DNA of 64,000 bases from Pseudomonas sp. Irchel 3H7 (GCF_900187605.1 NZ_FYEA01000001.1:682001-746000); one strand, 5' to 3'. Positions 46,214 through 58,135 are shown, counted from the stretch's first letter. The notes: generated by a model not told the origin, from the sequence alone. Translations and numbers: made by a program.

Positions 46214-48927
46214 TGAACCGCCAGACGACCGCCTCGACCTGCTGTTATTGCGGGGTCGGCTGCGGCGTGCTGATCGAGCATGACGGCGAGCGCATCCTCG
46301 GCGTCAGCGGCGATCCGGCGCACCCGGCCAACTTCGGCAAACTGTGCAGCAAAGGCTCGACCCTGCACCTGACCGGCGACCTCGCGGCCCGCGCGCTGTA
46401 CCCGGAACTGCGTTTGGGCAAAGGCCTGGCGCGCAGCCGCACGGATTGGGACACTGCGCTGGAACATGCCGCCAACGTGTTCGCAGAAACCATCGCCGAA
46501 CACGGCCCGGACAGCGTCGCGTTCTATATCTCCGGACAGTTGCTGACCGAGGACTACTACGCCTTCAACAAACTGGCGCGGGCGTTGGTTGGCACCAACA
46601 ACATCGACAGCAATTCACGCCTGTGCATGTCTTCAGCCGTGGTCGGCTACAAGCGCAGCCTCGGCGCCGACGCCCCGCCGTGCAGCTATGAGGACCTGGA
46701 ACTCAGCGATTGCGTAATGATCGTCGGCAGTAACATGGCCTACGCCCATCCAGTACTTTTCCGTCGGCTGGAGGAAGCAAAATCCCGCCGCCCGCAGATG
46801 AAAGTCATCGTCATTGATCCACGACGCACCGACACCTGCGACCTCGCCGATCTGCACCTGGCGATTCTGCCCGGTACCGATGTCGCTTTATTCCATGGGA
46901 TTTTGCATCTGTTGTTGTGGGAGGACTGGATCGACCGCGATTTCGTCAAAACGCACACGGAAGGCCTTGCTGAACTGAAGAGTCTGGTGCGCGATTACAC
47001 CCCGCAAATGGTTTCACAGTTATGCGGCATCAGCGTCGAGCAACTGCAGCAATGCGCCGAATGGGTTGGCACTTCGCCGAGTTTTCTGTCGTTGTGGTGC
47101 ATGGGTTTGAACCAGTCCACGGCCGGTAGCGCAAAAAACAGCGCGTTGATCAATCTGCACTTGGCCACCGGGCAAATCGGTCGTCCGGGTGCAGGACCTT
47201 TCTCCCTCACCGGTCAGCCGAATGCCATGGGCGGGCGCGAAACCGGTAGTTTGTCGAATCTGTTGCCGGGCCATCGAGACGCGGCCAACCCTGAACACCG
47301 CGCTGAAGTGGCGGCTTATTGGGGCGTTGATCGGTTGCCGGAAAGCACTGGTCTCAGCGCCATCGAACTGTTCGAGCAAGTGCGCAGCGGCAAGATCAAG
47401 GCGTTGTGGATTGCCTGCACCAACCCTGCGCAATCGATGCCGGATCAGAGTGCGGTGCGCGCGGCGCTGGAAGCTTGCCCGTTTGTGGTTCTGCAAGAAG
47501 CCTTTCGCACGACTGAAACCGCAGCATTCGCCGATCTGCTGCTGCCCGCCGCCAGTTGGGGCGAGAAAGAAGGTTCGGTGACCAATTCCGAGCGACGCAT
47601 TTCCCACGTGCGCAAAGCCATTCTCCCACCGGGTGAGGCGCGGCCGGATTGGGCGATTACGGTAGATTTCGCGCAGCGTCTGGAGAAACGTCTGCGCCCC
47701 TCTGCATCGAGCCTGTTTACTTTCACCCAACCTGCGCAACTGTTCGATGAATTCAAAGGGCTGACGCGTGGGCGGGATCTGGATATGTCCGGGATCAGTC
47801 ACGCGCTGATCGACGAGATCGGACCGCAGCAATGGCCCTTCCCTGTCGGAGCGCGGCGAGGAACGCCACGACTGTACGAAGACGGGATTTTCCCAACCGC
47901 CAACGAGCGCGCGCAATTCATCGCCGACCCGTATCGTGCCGCCAAAGAACAACGCGATGCACGCTTTCCACTGACGTTGATCACTGGCCGCTTGCGTGAT
48001 CAATGGCACGGTATGAGCCGCACCGGTACGGCGGCGCAACTGTTCGGGCATGTCAACGAAGCGGTGTTGAGCCTGCATCCAGATGAAATGCGCCGGCATC
48101 GTTTGCAGCCGGGCGATCTGGTCAATCTGAAAAGTCGTCGCGGCGCGGTAATTGTTGCGGTCGCCAGTGATGACAGCGTACGTCCGGGACAAGCGTTTCT
48201 ACCAATGCACTGGGGCGATCGCTTCCTCAAGGGCGGCGTGAACAGCCTGACCCTGCCGGCCTTCGATCCTTTGTCGAAACAACCGGAACTCAAACACAGC
48301 GGCGTGCGCCTGGAACCGGTCAATCTGCCGTGGCAGCTTTTCGCACTGATCGAAGGTGATGTTCAACGGCACTTCGAGACGCTACGACCGCTCTGTGAGG
48401 CATTTTCCTACGTTAGCCTCAGCCTTGTCGGACGTGAACGATCGGCATTGCTGATACGCGCTGCCAGCAGCGAGGCACCGGATGCGCAATTGCTCAGTGA
48501 AATCGACCGATGCCTGTCGCTGATCGACGGCCCGGTTTTGGCCTATGACGATCCGCGCCGGGCCATTGGCAAGCGCGTGCGTATTGAAAACGGCCGAATC
48601 ACCGCGATTCGCCTGGCCGGCGAAACCCTCGCCCGGCATTGGCTGCAAGGGTTGTGGCTGGAAGGCCGTGCCGACGAACAACTGCGGCGTTGGTTGCTGG
48701 CACCGATGAGTGCGCCGCCGGGCAGTGCCGGGGCGCAGATCGCTGCGGATAAGACCCTGTGCAACTGCAACAACGTCAGCCTCAACGCGGTCTGCGCCGG
48801 CATTCGCCAAGGGCTGGATCTGCAAGGCTTGAAAAGCAATTTGGGTTGCGGCACGCAATGCGGTTCGTGCGTCCCGGAAATAAAGCGTTTGCTGGCTGCC
48901 GAGTTGCAGCCGGTCGCCATCATCTGA
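46213..48927 (+). CDS. nasC: Assimilatory nitrate reductase catalytic subunit
   Basis: Cytoplasmic molybdopterin (bis-MGD) enzyme reducing nitrate to nitrite. The 904 residues begin with a [4Fe-4S] motif (C10, C13, C17, C45). Molybdopterin oxidoreductase domains follow, with SSAVVGYKRSLGADAPPCSYED and GQPNAMGGRETGSLSNLLPGH, then the dinucleotide-binding domain starting LTLITGRLRDQWHGMSRTG (about 590). A C-terminal BFD-type [2Fe-2S] domain carries CNC and CGTQCGSC (about 855-885), which is typical of the NasA/NasC type fed by NAD(P)H or ferredoxin. ATG 46213 shares a base with the nirD stop. Confidence 0.95.
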   Translation: MNRQTTASTCCYCGVGCGVLIEHDGERILGVSGDPAHPANFGKLCSKGSTLHLTGDLAARALYPELRLGKGLARSRTDWDTALEHAANVFAETIAEHGPDSVAFYISGQLLTEDYYAFNKLARALVGTNNIDSNSRLCMSSAVVGYKRSLGADAPPCSYEDLELSDCVMIVGSNMAYAHPVLFRRLEEAKSRRPQMKVIVIDPRRTDTCDLADLHLAILPGTDVALFHGILHLLLWEDWIDRDFVKTHTEGLAELKSLVRDYTPQMVSQLCGISVEQLQQCAEWVGTSPSFLSLWCMGLNQSTAGSAKNSALINLHLATGQIGRPGAGPFSLTGQPNAMGGRETGSLSNLLPGHRDAANPEHRAEVAAYWGVDRLPESTGLSAIELFEQVRSGKIKALWIACTNPAQSMPDQSAVRAALEACPFVVLQEAFRTTETAAFADLLLPAASWGEKEGSVTNSERRISHVRKAILPPGEARPDWAITVDFAQRLEKRLRPSASSLFTFTQPAQLFDEFKGLTRGRDLDMSGISHALIDEIGPQQWPFPVGARRGTPRLYEDGIFPTANERAQFIADPYRAAKEQRDARFPLTLITGRLRDQWHGMSRTGTAAQLFGHVNEAVLSLHPDEMRRHRLQPGDLVNLKSRRGAVIVAVASDDSVRPGQAFLPMHWGDRFLKGGVNSLTLPAFDPLSKQPELKHSGVRLEPVNLPWQLFALIEGDVQRHFETLRPLCEAFSYVSLSLVGRERSALLIRAASSEAPDAQLLSEIDRCLSLIDGPVLAYDDPRRAIGKRVRIENGRITAIRLAGETLARHWLQGLWLEGRADEQLRRWLLAPMSAPPGSAGAQIAADKTLCNCNNVSLNAVCAGIRQGLDLQGLKSNLGCGTQCGSCVPEIKRLLAAELQPVAII

Positions 48928-48940
48928 TGAGGAAAGCAGC

Positions 48941-49708
48941 ATGAATGCAAAAGTCTGGCTGGTAGGCGCGGGCCCCGGCGATCCGGAACTGCTGACCCTC
49001 AAAGCGGTGCGCGCTCTGCGCGAGGCCGACGTGGTGCTGATCGATGATCTGGTCAACGAGGCGGTGCTGGAGCACTGCCCTGATGCGCGCATCATTGCCG
49101 TGGGTAAACGCGGTGGCTGCCGCTCGACACCGCAAGCGTTCATTCATCGACTGATGCTGCGCTATGCCCGCCACGGCAAGTGTGTGGTGCGGCTCAAGGG
49201 TGGCGATCCGTGCATTTTCGGTCGAGGGGGTGAAGAGGCGCATTGGCTGCGTGAGCGTGGCGTCGAGGTGGAGTTGGTCAATGGCATCACCGCCGGGCTG
49301 GCCGGGGCGACGCAGTGCGATATTCCGCTGACGTTGCGTGGGGTCGCACGCGGGGTAACGCTGGTGACTGCGCATACTCAGGATGACAGCCAGTTGAACT
49401 GGCAGGCACTGGCGCAGGGCGGCACAACGCTGGTGGTTTACATGGGGGTGGCCAAGCTAGGCGAGATTCGCGATCAGTTGCTGGCGGGCGGGATGGCAGC
49501 GGATACGCCGGTGGCGATGATCGAGAATGCGTCGTTGCCAGAGCAGCGCGAATGCCGGAGTGATCTGGCGAGCATGAGTGCTGATGCGTTCAGGTTTGGG
49601 CTGAAAAGCCCGGCGATTTTGGTAATTGGTGCGGTGGCAGCCATTGTTGAAGAGCAAAAGATCGCAGCCTGCGGCAGCTCCTACAGGACGTATGCAGATT
49701 TCATGTAG
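48941..49708 (+). CDS. cobA: Uroporphyrinogen-III C-methyltransferase
   Basis: Makes precorrin-2, the first committed step to sirohaem (and cobalamin); sirohaem is the NirB cofactor, which explains its place here. The 255 residues carry VGAGPGDPELLTLKA at the start, RLKGGDPCIFGRGGEE (about 85-100) and GITAGLAGATQCDIPLT, the SAM-binding signatures of SUMT. It starts 13 bp after nasC. The last 18 or so residues (from EEQKIAACGSSYR) are encoded by the left half of a REP pair, so the original C-terminus has been lost or extended by the repeat. Confidence 0.94.
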   Translation: MNAKVWLVGAGPGDPELLTLKAVRALREADVVLIDDLVNEAVLEHCPDARIIAVGKRGGCRSTPQAFIHRLMLRYARHGKCVVRLKGGDPCIFGRGGEEAHWLRERGVEVELVNGITAGLAGATQCDIPLTLRGVARGVTLVTAHTQDDSQLNWQALAQGGTTLVVYMGVAKLGEIRDQLLAGGMAADTPVAMIENASLPEQRECRSDLASMSADAFRFGLKSPAILVIGAVAAIVEEQKIAACGSSYRTYADFM

Positions 49709-49733
49709 GAGCTGCCGAAGGCTGCGATCTTTT
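49655..49733. repeat. Inverted REP pair, family A, partly inside cobA
   Basis: Left arm from 49655 (AAAAGATCGCAGCCTGCGGC), right arm ending at 49733. The cobA reading frame continues through the left arm and spacer and stops at TAG 49706-49708, which is the start of the right arm. Confidence 0.88.
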
Positions 49734-49760
49734 AAAACTGCAAAGCCAAATCGCAGACAA

Positions 49761-49790
49761 AGAAAAGCCCGGCCTAAGCCGGGCTTTTCT
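49761..49790. terminator. Bidirectional terminator between cobA and oprF
   Basis: AGAAAAGCCCGGC and GCCGGGCTTTTCT form a perfect stem around CTAA. It serves the convergent nitrate operon and oprF, whose stop is 16 bp away. Confidence 0.93.
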
Positions 49791-49805
49791 CAGAGCGGCA
49801 GCTAA

Positions 49806-50840
49806 TTACTTAGCTTGAGCTTCAACCTGCGCTTCTACGCGACGGTTTACAGCGCGGCCAGCTTCAGTTTTGTTGTCAGCAACTGGGCGGGATTCGCCGT
49901 AGCCAACAGACTGAACGCGGGACGATTCAACACCGTACTGGTTGGTCAGAACTTGCTTAACGGCGTTTGCACGACGCTCGGACAGTTTCTGGTTGTAAGC
50001 GTCAGGACCGACGGAGTCAGTGTGACCTTCAACAGTAGTGGTGGTGGATGGGTACTGCTTCATGAAGTCAGCCAGGTTCTTGATGTCGCCGTAGCTGTTT
50101 GGCTTCACAACCGACTTGTCGAAGTCGAACTTAACGTCCAGCTCAACACGAACAACTTCAGCAACTGCTGGGCAGCCGTCAGCGTCAACAGTTACGTTGG
50201 CTGGGGTGTCCGGGCACTTGTCAACGTTGTCGCAAACGCCATCGTTGTCGCTGTCGGAGCAGACTTCAGCTGGTGCTGGAACTGGAGCAGCAGCAGGCTT
50301 GGAGCCGCCACCGAAGTTCACACCGATACCAACGCTAGGAGCCCACTCGGTGTCGCCCTGGTCGATGTTGTACTGAGCTTCAACGCCAGCACGGGCGTAG
50401 AAGTTCTCGGTGAAGTACAGCTTGGCACCAGCGCCCAGGTTGGCGAAGGTGGAGCGGTCACGACCGCCGGAACCGTTCTGACCGATGCTCTGATCGGAGA
50501 AACCAGCCGATACGTATGGACGCAGCATGTCGCCTGGGTTGTTGAAGTGGTACAGAGCGTCCAGAGCGGTGTTCGCGCCCTTGATGTTACGACCGTCGTC
50601 GGAACGTACGTTGTGCACTTCGTCGTAGCCCAGACGCAGTTCAACGTCGTCGGTCAGGAAGTAACCGATCGAACCGCCGAACAGGTTGCCGTTGTTCTTG
50701 AAGTTACGAGCGCTGTCGAATTGTTCTTTCTTTGCGAAGCCTTCGATTTCAACTGCGCCTTGGCCTTGTGCCAGAGCGCCGAACGAAGTGGCGGCAATCA
50801 GAGAACCAATGGCCAAGCCCAAGGTGTTTTTCAGTTTCAT
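49806..50840 (-). CDS. oprF: Major outer-membrane porin OprF
   Basis: General porin and structural protein linking outer membrane and peptidoglycan. The 344 residues start with a signal peptide (cleavage after ATSFGALA, residue 24) and then an eight-strand beta barrel (about 27-180). A proline/alanine hinge, a four-cysteine acidic loop (CSDSDNDGVCDNVDKC and GC) and a C-terminal OmpA-like domain (VEGHTDSVGPDAYNQKLSERRA) complete it. It lies 107 bp after sigX on the same strand; in pseudomonads it is read both from its own promoter and from sigX-dependent transcription. Confidence 0.98.
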   Translation of the reverse strand: MKLKNTLGLAIGSLIAATSFGALAQGQGAVEIEGFAKKEQFDSARNFKNNGNLFGGSIGYFLTDDVELRLGYDEVHNVRSDDGRNIKGANTALDALYHFNNPGDMLRPYVSAGFSDQSIGQNGSGGRDRSTFANLGAGAKLYFTENFYARAGVEAQYNIDQGDTEWAPSVGIGVNFGGGSKPAAAPVPAPAEVCSDSDNDGVCDNVDKCPDTPANVTVDADGCPAVAEVVRVELDVKFDFDKSVVKPNSYGDIKNLADFMKQYPSTTTTVEGHTDSVGPDAYNQKLSERRANAVKQVLTNQYGVESSRVQSVGYGESRPVADNKTEAGRAVNRRVEAQVEAQAK

Positions 50841-50899
50841 CCGTTAAATCCCCATCTGGTGATTGTGAAGCAGTCCCGCAAACCGGGGGACAACTCGGC

Positions 50900-50921
50900 G
50901 GCAAGTCTATCAGAACTTGCC
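50900..50921. other. Inverted repeat in the oprF leader
   Basis: GGCAAGT and ACTTGCC are perfect seven-base arms around an eight-base loop, without a T-run, between sigX and oprF. It may be an mRNA hairpin or a protein site. Confidence 0.45.
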
Positions 50922-50947
50922 TACACGTAAGAGATATTTGCGCTGAA

Positions 50948-51538
50948 CTAAGTTTCAGCAATGCCTGCAAATTTCTCACGCAATTTATCTAGAGCACGTT
51001 TGTAACGCATTTTTGTCGCACTCAAACCCATGTGCATGATGTCTGCGATCTCCTGAAATTCCAGCTCTGCGACAAATCGAAGCACCAGAATTTCACGGTC
51101 AATCGGGTTCACATACACCAGCCAGCGATCAAGCCCGCCCTTCTCCTCGGGTTTCGGCGCCTTTTCTTCGGACGCTTCCTCGAGGGGGTCAAGACTCAAT
51201 GCGTCCATCAAGCGACGCTTTCGCCGTTCCTTCCGATACTGCGTAATACATTCGTTGTACGTGATGCTGTAGAGCCACGTTTTGAACTTCGATTTCCCCT
51301 CGAAGTTCTTCAGGCCATACAGCACCTTCAACATGACTTCCTGACAGACATCGTCTGCGTCGCGATCGTTCCCAAGATATCTCGCACAAACGTTAAATAA
51401 TGTTCGCTGGTAACGCCGCATCAGTTCTTCATAGGCGCGCGTTACGTGAAACAGCTCGGTATGCGAGCGCGCGACCAACTCCTCATCAGAGAGCTCGCGG
51501 GGGTCGTAGCGCGTGGATAGCGTTTGGGCTTTATTCAA
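50948..51538 (-). CDS. sigX: ECF sigma factor SigX
   Basis: Extracytoplasmic-function sigma factor controlling oprF, membrane fluidity and fatty-acid genes in pseudomonads. The 196 residues hold region 2 (RYLGNDRDADDVCQEVMLKV and KFKTWLYSITYNECI) and region 4 (PIDREILVLRFVAELEFQEIADIM, then MRYKRALDKLREK), with an acidic linker. The start codon is TTG at 51538; no in-frame ATG is close and the ribosome site is weak, so translation may be poor. No anti-sigma gene is adjacent. It lies between cmpX and oprF on the same strand. Confidence 0.95.
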   Translation of the reverse strand: MNKAQTLSTRYDPRELSDEELVARSHTELFHVTRAYEELMRRYQRTLFNVCARYLGNDRDADDVCQEVMLKVLYGLKNFEGKSKFKTWLYSITYNECITQYRKERRKRRLMDALSLDPLEEASEEKAPKPEEKGGLDRWLVYVNPIDREILVLRFVAELEFQEIADIMHMGLSATKMRYKRALDKLREKFAGIAET

Positions 51539-51628
51539 AACAAGTCGTGCCGACAGTCAGGTCAATGTCCACCGCGACCAGCATCAGCTGGCATTTCGCG
51601 GCGGCATACATTAGCAGGGTTTGCCGGA

Positions 51629-52453
51629 TTAGCGGCTACTCACATGCTGTTCCAGCAGGATCCGATTGGAAAGAGAGACTAGCTCACCCTCATCGGTCAG
51701 CAATGTGGTTTTAACCGTGCCGATCTCCTCGATCTGGCCTTCGACCTCGCCAACACGCACTTGTTGCCCAACCTGATACAACTCACGCACATAGATTCCC
51801 GCAAGAATCTGACCGGCAATTTCCCGGCTTCCCAAACCCATGGCCAGCGCAACGGCCAGACCAACGGTAATCAAAACGATGACAATCACATGGTTCAGCA
51901 GGTCGGTCTTGACCTCAAGCTGACTGATCGCGACCGAGATGCTGATGATGATCACCAGCCCCTGGGCAATTCGCCCAAGCCCCGAAGCGTAGTCCAGGCC
52001 TACGCCTTCTGCCGCCCCGCGCACCAGCCCGTTGGCCAGTTGCGCGAGCAAAACACCCACCAGCAACACCAGCGCCGCGCCGAATACTTTCGGCAAATAG
52101 AGCGCCAACATATCCAGCGTAGCCGAAACTCGCTCGAGGCCAAGGGATTCTGCTGCAGAAACCAGAAAAATCAGCAGAACGAACCAGTAAACGATTTTAC
52201 CGATCAGCGTTGAAATCGGAACTTGCAGCCCCGCACGCGACATCAACTTGGTCAGCCCGGTACCACCCATCAGGCGATCAAGACCCAGTTTGGCGAGCAG
52301 CTTGGAGAGCAAGGTATCGAGCAGCTTGGCCACAACGAAACCCAACAGCAGCACGACCAGTGCGCCGAACAGGTTCGGGATGAAGTTGGCTACTTTGGTC
52401 CACAACGCAGTCATTGCAGTGACGAGGCTCTGAGTCCAGAGGTCGAGTTCCAT
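51629..52453 (-). CDS. cmpX: CmpX, small-conductance mechanosensitive-channel-related membrane protein
   Basis: The 274-residue inner-membrane protein has about four or five helices (for example IPNLFGALVVLLLGFVVAKLL and FGAALVLLVGVLLAQLANGLV) and a C-terminal soluble part with VRVGEVEGQIEEIGTVKTTL, the conserved MscS-like beta domain. ATG 52453 is two bases after the crfX stop and has AAGG upstream; the TTG at 52459 is ignored. In pseudomonads it is linked to SigX activity and membrane stress. Coupled to crfX and followed by sigX. Confidence 0.9.
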   Translation of the reverse strand: MELDLWTQSLVTAMTALWTKVANFIPNLFGALVVLLLGFVVAKLLDTLLSKLLAKLGLDRLMGGTGLTKLMSRAGLQVPISTLIGKIVYWFVLLIFLVSAAESLGLERVSATLDMLALYLPKVFGAALVLLVGVLLAQLANGLVRGAAEGVGLDYASGLGRIAQGLVIIISISVAISQLEVKTDLLNHVIVIVLITVGLAVALAMGLGSREIAGQILAGIYVRELYQVGQQVRVGEVEGQIEEIGTVKTTLLTDEGELVSLSNRILLEQHVSSR

Positions 52454-52455
52454 AT

Positions 52456-52701
52456 TCAATCAGCCTTATCAGCAGTGCGAGCGGTAGGTTTACGACGGGA
52501 AACCGGCGAGACATGGGCCGAGCCGTTATTCAGGGCGATCATCAGCGCGGGCAGCCAGCGGCCCAGCAGGCTGAACAAATCACCGGCGCCGACCTGGCGG
52601 TTGGCGGTTTTGAGTACGCGGCCCAGGCACGCATCGTCGTCGCGGCTGGACGGCGAAGCGTTGAGCATGTCGCGCAAAGACTGTTCAAACGGATCGTGCA
52701 T
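52456..52701 (-). CDS. crfX: CrfX, small conserved protein of the cmaX-crfX-cmpX operon
   Basis: An 81-residue cytoplasmic-looking protein, beginning MHDPFEQSLRDMLNASPSSRDDDACLG. One hydrophobic segment (LFSLLGRWLPALMIALNNG, about 42-60) may be a membrane-associated helix. ATG 52701 is chosen because GAGAGG lies 5 bases upstream; an in-frame GTG six bases earlier lies within that site. Its function is not established; identification rests on size and position between cmaX and cmpX. Confidence 0.8.
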   Translation of the reverse strand: MHDPFEQSLRDMLNASPSSRDDDACLGRVLKTANRQVGAGDLFSLLGRWLPALMIALNNGSAHVSPVSRRKPTARTADKAD

Positions 52702-52764
52702 ACGCACCTCTCGTGATGTCTGTGAAAGACGCGGGCAGATTTGGTCGGGTCACATGCGCCATCG

Positions 52765-53760
52765 TCAGACCCAGCGCAAACGACGGAATAACCACCACTG
52801 ACCGAAGGCCAGGGCGAGTACCGTCAAGCAGGCGATCAGGAAACCATATGGGCTGCTGGAGAACGGAATTCCGCCGACGTTGATGCCCAGCAGACCGGTG
52901 ATGAAACTCATCGGCAAAAAGATGCAGGTGATGATCCCGAAGCGGTACATCGTGCGATTCATGCGCTCGCTCAACCGCCGGTCTTCGGCCTCCAGCACAA
53001 GCCCCACGCGCTCTCGGGTCAATTCGAGTTCTTCGAGATAGCGGGTCAGGCTGTTGTTCAATTCGTTCCAGTAATCGGCATCGTCATCGACAAACCACGG
53101 CAGTTTTATCCGCGTCAGTTGTCCGAAAATATCCCGCTGCGGCGCAAGAAAACGCTTCAACCCAGCGGCCCGGCGGCGGATGTGCAGAATGGCGCCATGC
53201 TCGGGGGTATACCGTTCGTCGGCATCCATTTTTTCTTCTTCCTCATCGGCGATTTCCGAGAGGCAAGTGACCAGATCCTGCACCTTGTTGGTGAGGAACT
53301 GCGCCAGATAGAGGATGAGTTCAGAGGCAGTTTTCGGACCTTTGCCGTCCGCCAATTGCACCAGTAATTCATCGGTGGCGCGCAATGGACGCAAACGCAG
53401 GGAAATCACCCGCTGAGCTGAAGCGAAAATGCGCACCGAGACCATGTCTTCCGGCTCGGCACCCGGGTTGAGATTGACCCCACGCAGAAACAGCAGCAGC
53501 TCGGAATCCGGCAACGGCAACAGGCGCGGTCGAGTGTTCTCTTCCAGCAGCAGATCGCAGGTGAATTCATTTAGACCGCTGGATTTGCGCAGCCAGGTCT
53601 GCGTTTGCGGATGGCTGCGATCCCAATGCAGCCACAGGCTTTCATGGGCCTGCAGCTGTAAATCGTCGAGCTCAGTCCGGGCTATCGAACGCGCACCGCC
53701 TTTTCCGTCCAGCACCAGGGCATGCACCAGCCCCCATTGCGCGTTTTCTTCCTCGAACAT
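52765..53760 (-). CDS. cmaX: CmaX, CorA/ZntB-like divalent-metal channel
   Basis: CorA-superfamily membrane protein of 331 residues. A cytoplasmic alpha/beta domain, a long coiled helix (about 170-270, rich in Glu and Arg) and two C-terminal helices are present. The selectivity loop reads GINVGGIP, the GIN form found in ZntB rather than the GMN of CorA. The start is 53760, because AAGGG lies six bases upstream; an ATG at 53766 is also in frame but touches that site. It follows rraA by 22 bp and leads the cmaX-crfX-cmpX group, reported in pseudomonads to depend on SigX or AlgU. Confidence 0.88.
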   Translation of the reverse strand: MFEEENAQWGLVHALVLDGKGGARSIARTELDDLQLQAHESLWLHWDRSHPQTQTWLRKSSGLNEFTCDLLLEENTRPRLLPLPDSELLLFLRGVNLNPGAEPEDMVSVRIFASAQRVISLRLRPLRATDELLVQLADGKGPKTASELILYLAQFLTNKVQDLVTCLSEIADEEEEKMDADERYTPEHGAILHIRRRAAGLKRFLAPQRDIFGQLTRIKLPWFVDDDADYWNELNNSLTRYLEELELTRERVGLVLEAEDRRLSERMNRTMYRFGIITCIFLPMSFITGLLGINVGGIPFSSSPYGFLIACLTVLALAFGQWWLFRRLRWV

Positions 53761-53782
53761 CCGCATCCCTTTGTCGAAAATC

Positions 53783-54274
53783 TTATTCAGGCATCTGCAG
53801 CGGGCTCGGCGAGATAATTACGCCGTTGTTGTCCGCATAAATGTAGTGGCCCGGGTGGAACGTCACACCGGCGAAAGTCACCGGGACGTTGAGGTCACCG
53901 AGGCCGCGCTTTTCGGTTTTCATCGGATGGCTGGCCAAAGCCTGCACGCCCAGATCGGTCTGCGCAATGACGTCGACGTCACGGATGCAGCCATAGATCA
54001 CCAGCCCTTCCCAGCCGTTTTTAGCGGCTTTCTCGGCGATCATGTCACCCAGCAGCGCGCGACGCAGTGAACCGCCGCCATCGACCACCAGCACTTTGCC
54101 GTTGCCCTTGAGCTCAGCCTGTTCCTTGACCAGCGAGTTGTCTTCGAAGCATTTGATGGTCACGATTTCGCCGCCGAACGAATCACGGCCGCCGAAATTG
54201 CTGAACATCGGTTCCAGCACCTGCACCAGCTCCGGATAGGCGTCGCACAGGTCAGGCGTAAGGTAATGGTTCAT
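53783..54274 (-). CDS. rraA: RraA-family protein (RNase E regulator / HMG aldolase fold)
   Basis: The 163 residues match the RraA family ([60 protein letters not shown]). E. coli RraA binds and inhibits RNase E. Many homologues with the same fold act as 4-hydroxy-4-methyl-2-oxoglutarate aldolases, with the metal-site residues G-x20-R-D, and the GCIRDVD here fits that pattern. Both roles are possible. It is codirectional with cmaX and 22 bp upstream of it, so cotranscription is likely. Confidence 0.9.
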   Translation of the reverse strand: MNHYLTPDLCDAYPELVQVLEPMFSNFGGRDSFGGEIVTIKCFEDNSLVKEQAELKGNGKVLVVDGGGSLRRALLGDMIAEKAAKNGWEGLVIYGCIRDVDVIAQTDLGVQALASHPMKTEKRGLGDLNVPVTFAGVTFHPGHYIYADNNGVIISPSPLQMPE

Positions 54275-54499
54275 CGAAAAACTCCTGTAAAAAGCAAGAC
54301 GATCAAGGATGCCGCGTTCTGAAGAGACGAGTTCCGGTGGTCGCTGTTTACCTTAGCTCATTGAATGTTCGCTGAATGAACCTGAACAAACGCTGAAACT
54401 TAATCGCTAAACTGCCACCGAATATGACCAGAACCGCACAATTCGTCATATCTTAGCCGCAAGCCGACCTTTACGAAATGCCCTTTACCCAGCCCCGTC

Positions 54500-55489
54500 T
54501 CAGACCGCAGCAGCCAGATCAGGCTTCTCGCCCAGTAACGGCGTGTGCTGATCGTTCAACCAGCGCGCTACCAACGGCCACACTTCATTCTGCGCCGCTT
54601 TGCTCACCAACATTTCAACATGACCGAAATTATCGGTGAAACCCTGTTCGCGCCCCAGATTGACGAATTGCTTGTGCTCGGAGCCGATCTGTTCGAACAG
54701 TTTGCGACAGGCCCAGGCCGGATCCTGATGATCCCCCGCCGCCGTCACTGCCAGCACCGGCACCTTGACGTCCGCCAGACCCGCCCACCAATCCTTGTCC
54801 TTGTCGCCAAAACGGCCGAACAAGCCGTACCAGCGCATGCTTTCCAGCGCCAGGCCGATCGGCTCATCTTCCGGGCCACGCTTGAGGCGCGAACCCGACA
54901 GTTGCGCGAAGCGCTTGAGAATAAAGCGCCCACTCCACTCCACTGGCGGGATTTTCAGCGGCCAGTAGGTGCGGCTGACCTGAGTACCGAAAAACGCCGC
55001 AGAAGCTACGGCAGGCTCGCCAAGGTATTCGCCACCGAGCGCCGCGGCCAAGGTGATGCCGCCCAGCGAATGGCCGATCCAGTGCGGAATCTGCCCGCTC
55101 TGCTCTCGCACGAATGCGGCAATCGCCGGCAGATCGTAGCGGGCATAGTCGGCGACACGGTTGCGTCGGTATTCCTCATTGCGCTGCGACAGGCCGTGAC
55201 CGCGCATCTCCGGAATCCAAACGTCGAACCCCAGTCGCGTCAGATATGCGCCCAGGCCCAGGCCTTTGGGTGAAAACCAGAAGCGTCGATTGGAAAAACT
55301 GCCGTGCAGCAAAATAACCGGCACACCGCGAGGCGCCGTGTCATCGGCCATGCCCAAGCGGGTCACAGCGATTTCCACGGACCAGTCGGGGCTGTTGCCG
55401 GGTTTCAGTCGATACACGTCTTCGCTCAGATCGCCGCGCCGTTCGGCGCTGATCAGGGCGACAGGAAATAAGTTGCTGCTGCTTTGCAT
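54500..55489 (-). CDS. Alpha/beta-fold hydrolase
   Basis: A 329-residue serine hydrolase. The oxyanion region is VILLHGSFSNRRFWF (about 60), the nucleophile elbow WIGHSLGGITLAAA (about 140), a late acid lies in AAGDHQDPA, and the histidine is in NFGHVEMLV (about 290). It resembles lipase or thioesterase-like proteins but lacks a signal peptide; the substrate is unknown. ATG 55489 is used, with AAGAG upstream; a TTG at 55504 lies in the preceding terminator. It is downstream of ppsA on the same strand but separated by that terminator. Confidence 0.85.
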   Translation of the reverse strand: MQSSSNLFPVALISAERRGDLSEDVYRLKPGNSPDWSVEIAVTRLGMADDTAPRGVPVILLHGSFSNRRFWFSPKGLGLGAYLTRLGFDVWIPEMRGHGLSQRNEEYRRNRVADYARYDLPAIAAFVREQSGQIPHWIGHSLGGITLAAALGGEYLGEPAVASAAFFGTQVSRTYWPLKIPPVEWSGRFILKRFAQLSGSRLKRGPEDEPIGLALESMRWYGLFGRFGDKDKDWWAGLADVKVPVLAVTAAGDHQDPAWACRKLFEQIGSEHKQFVNLGREQGFTDNFGHVEMLVSKAAQNEVWPLVARWLNDQHTPLLGEKPDLAAAV

Positions 55490-55502
55490 AATGCTCTTGC
55501 AC

Positions 55503-55533
55503 AAAAAAGGGCGGCATCTACAGGAGCCCGCCC
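55503..55533 (-). terminator. Intrinsic terminator after ppsA
   Basis: On the minus strand GGGCGGGC and GCCGCCC pair (one bulge) and six Ts follow. It lies about 50 bp past the ppsA stop and just before the hydrolase start codon. Confidence 0.82.
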
Positions 55534-55585
55534 TACTTGAATCTCAAGGCCCGCCCCCTGTGGGAGCGGGCCGTTCACATACTCT

Positions 55586-57961
<2,376 letters not shown>

Positions 57962-58135
57962 GGTGATCTCTCCACTAACTGTGTTGGAAAAGCTCAGAAA
58001 CCGGCGGCCCGGGGGAGCCTTGGCCGGTTGTATGGCCTGGACCTGGAAAATAAGTGAGAATGCGGGCCAATGGCGGCCGACAAATCGCGCCTATCATATC
58101 CAAGATTCGTTACTAGCTTAAGGCCCAAGGTGCAA

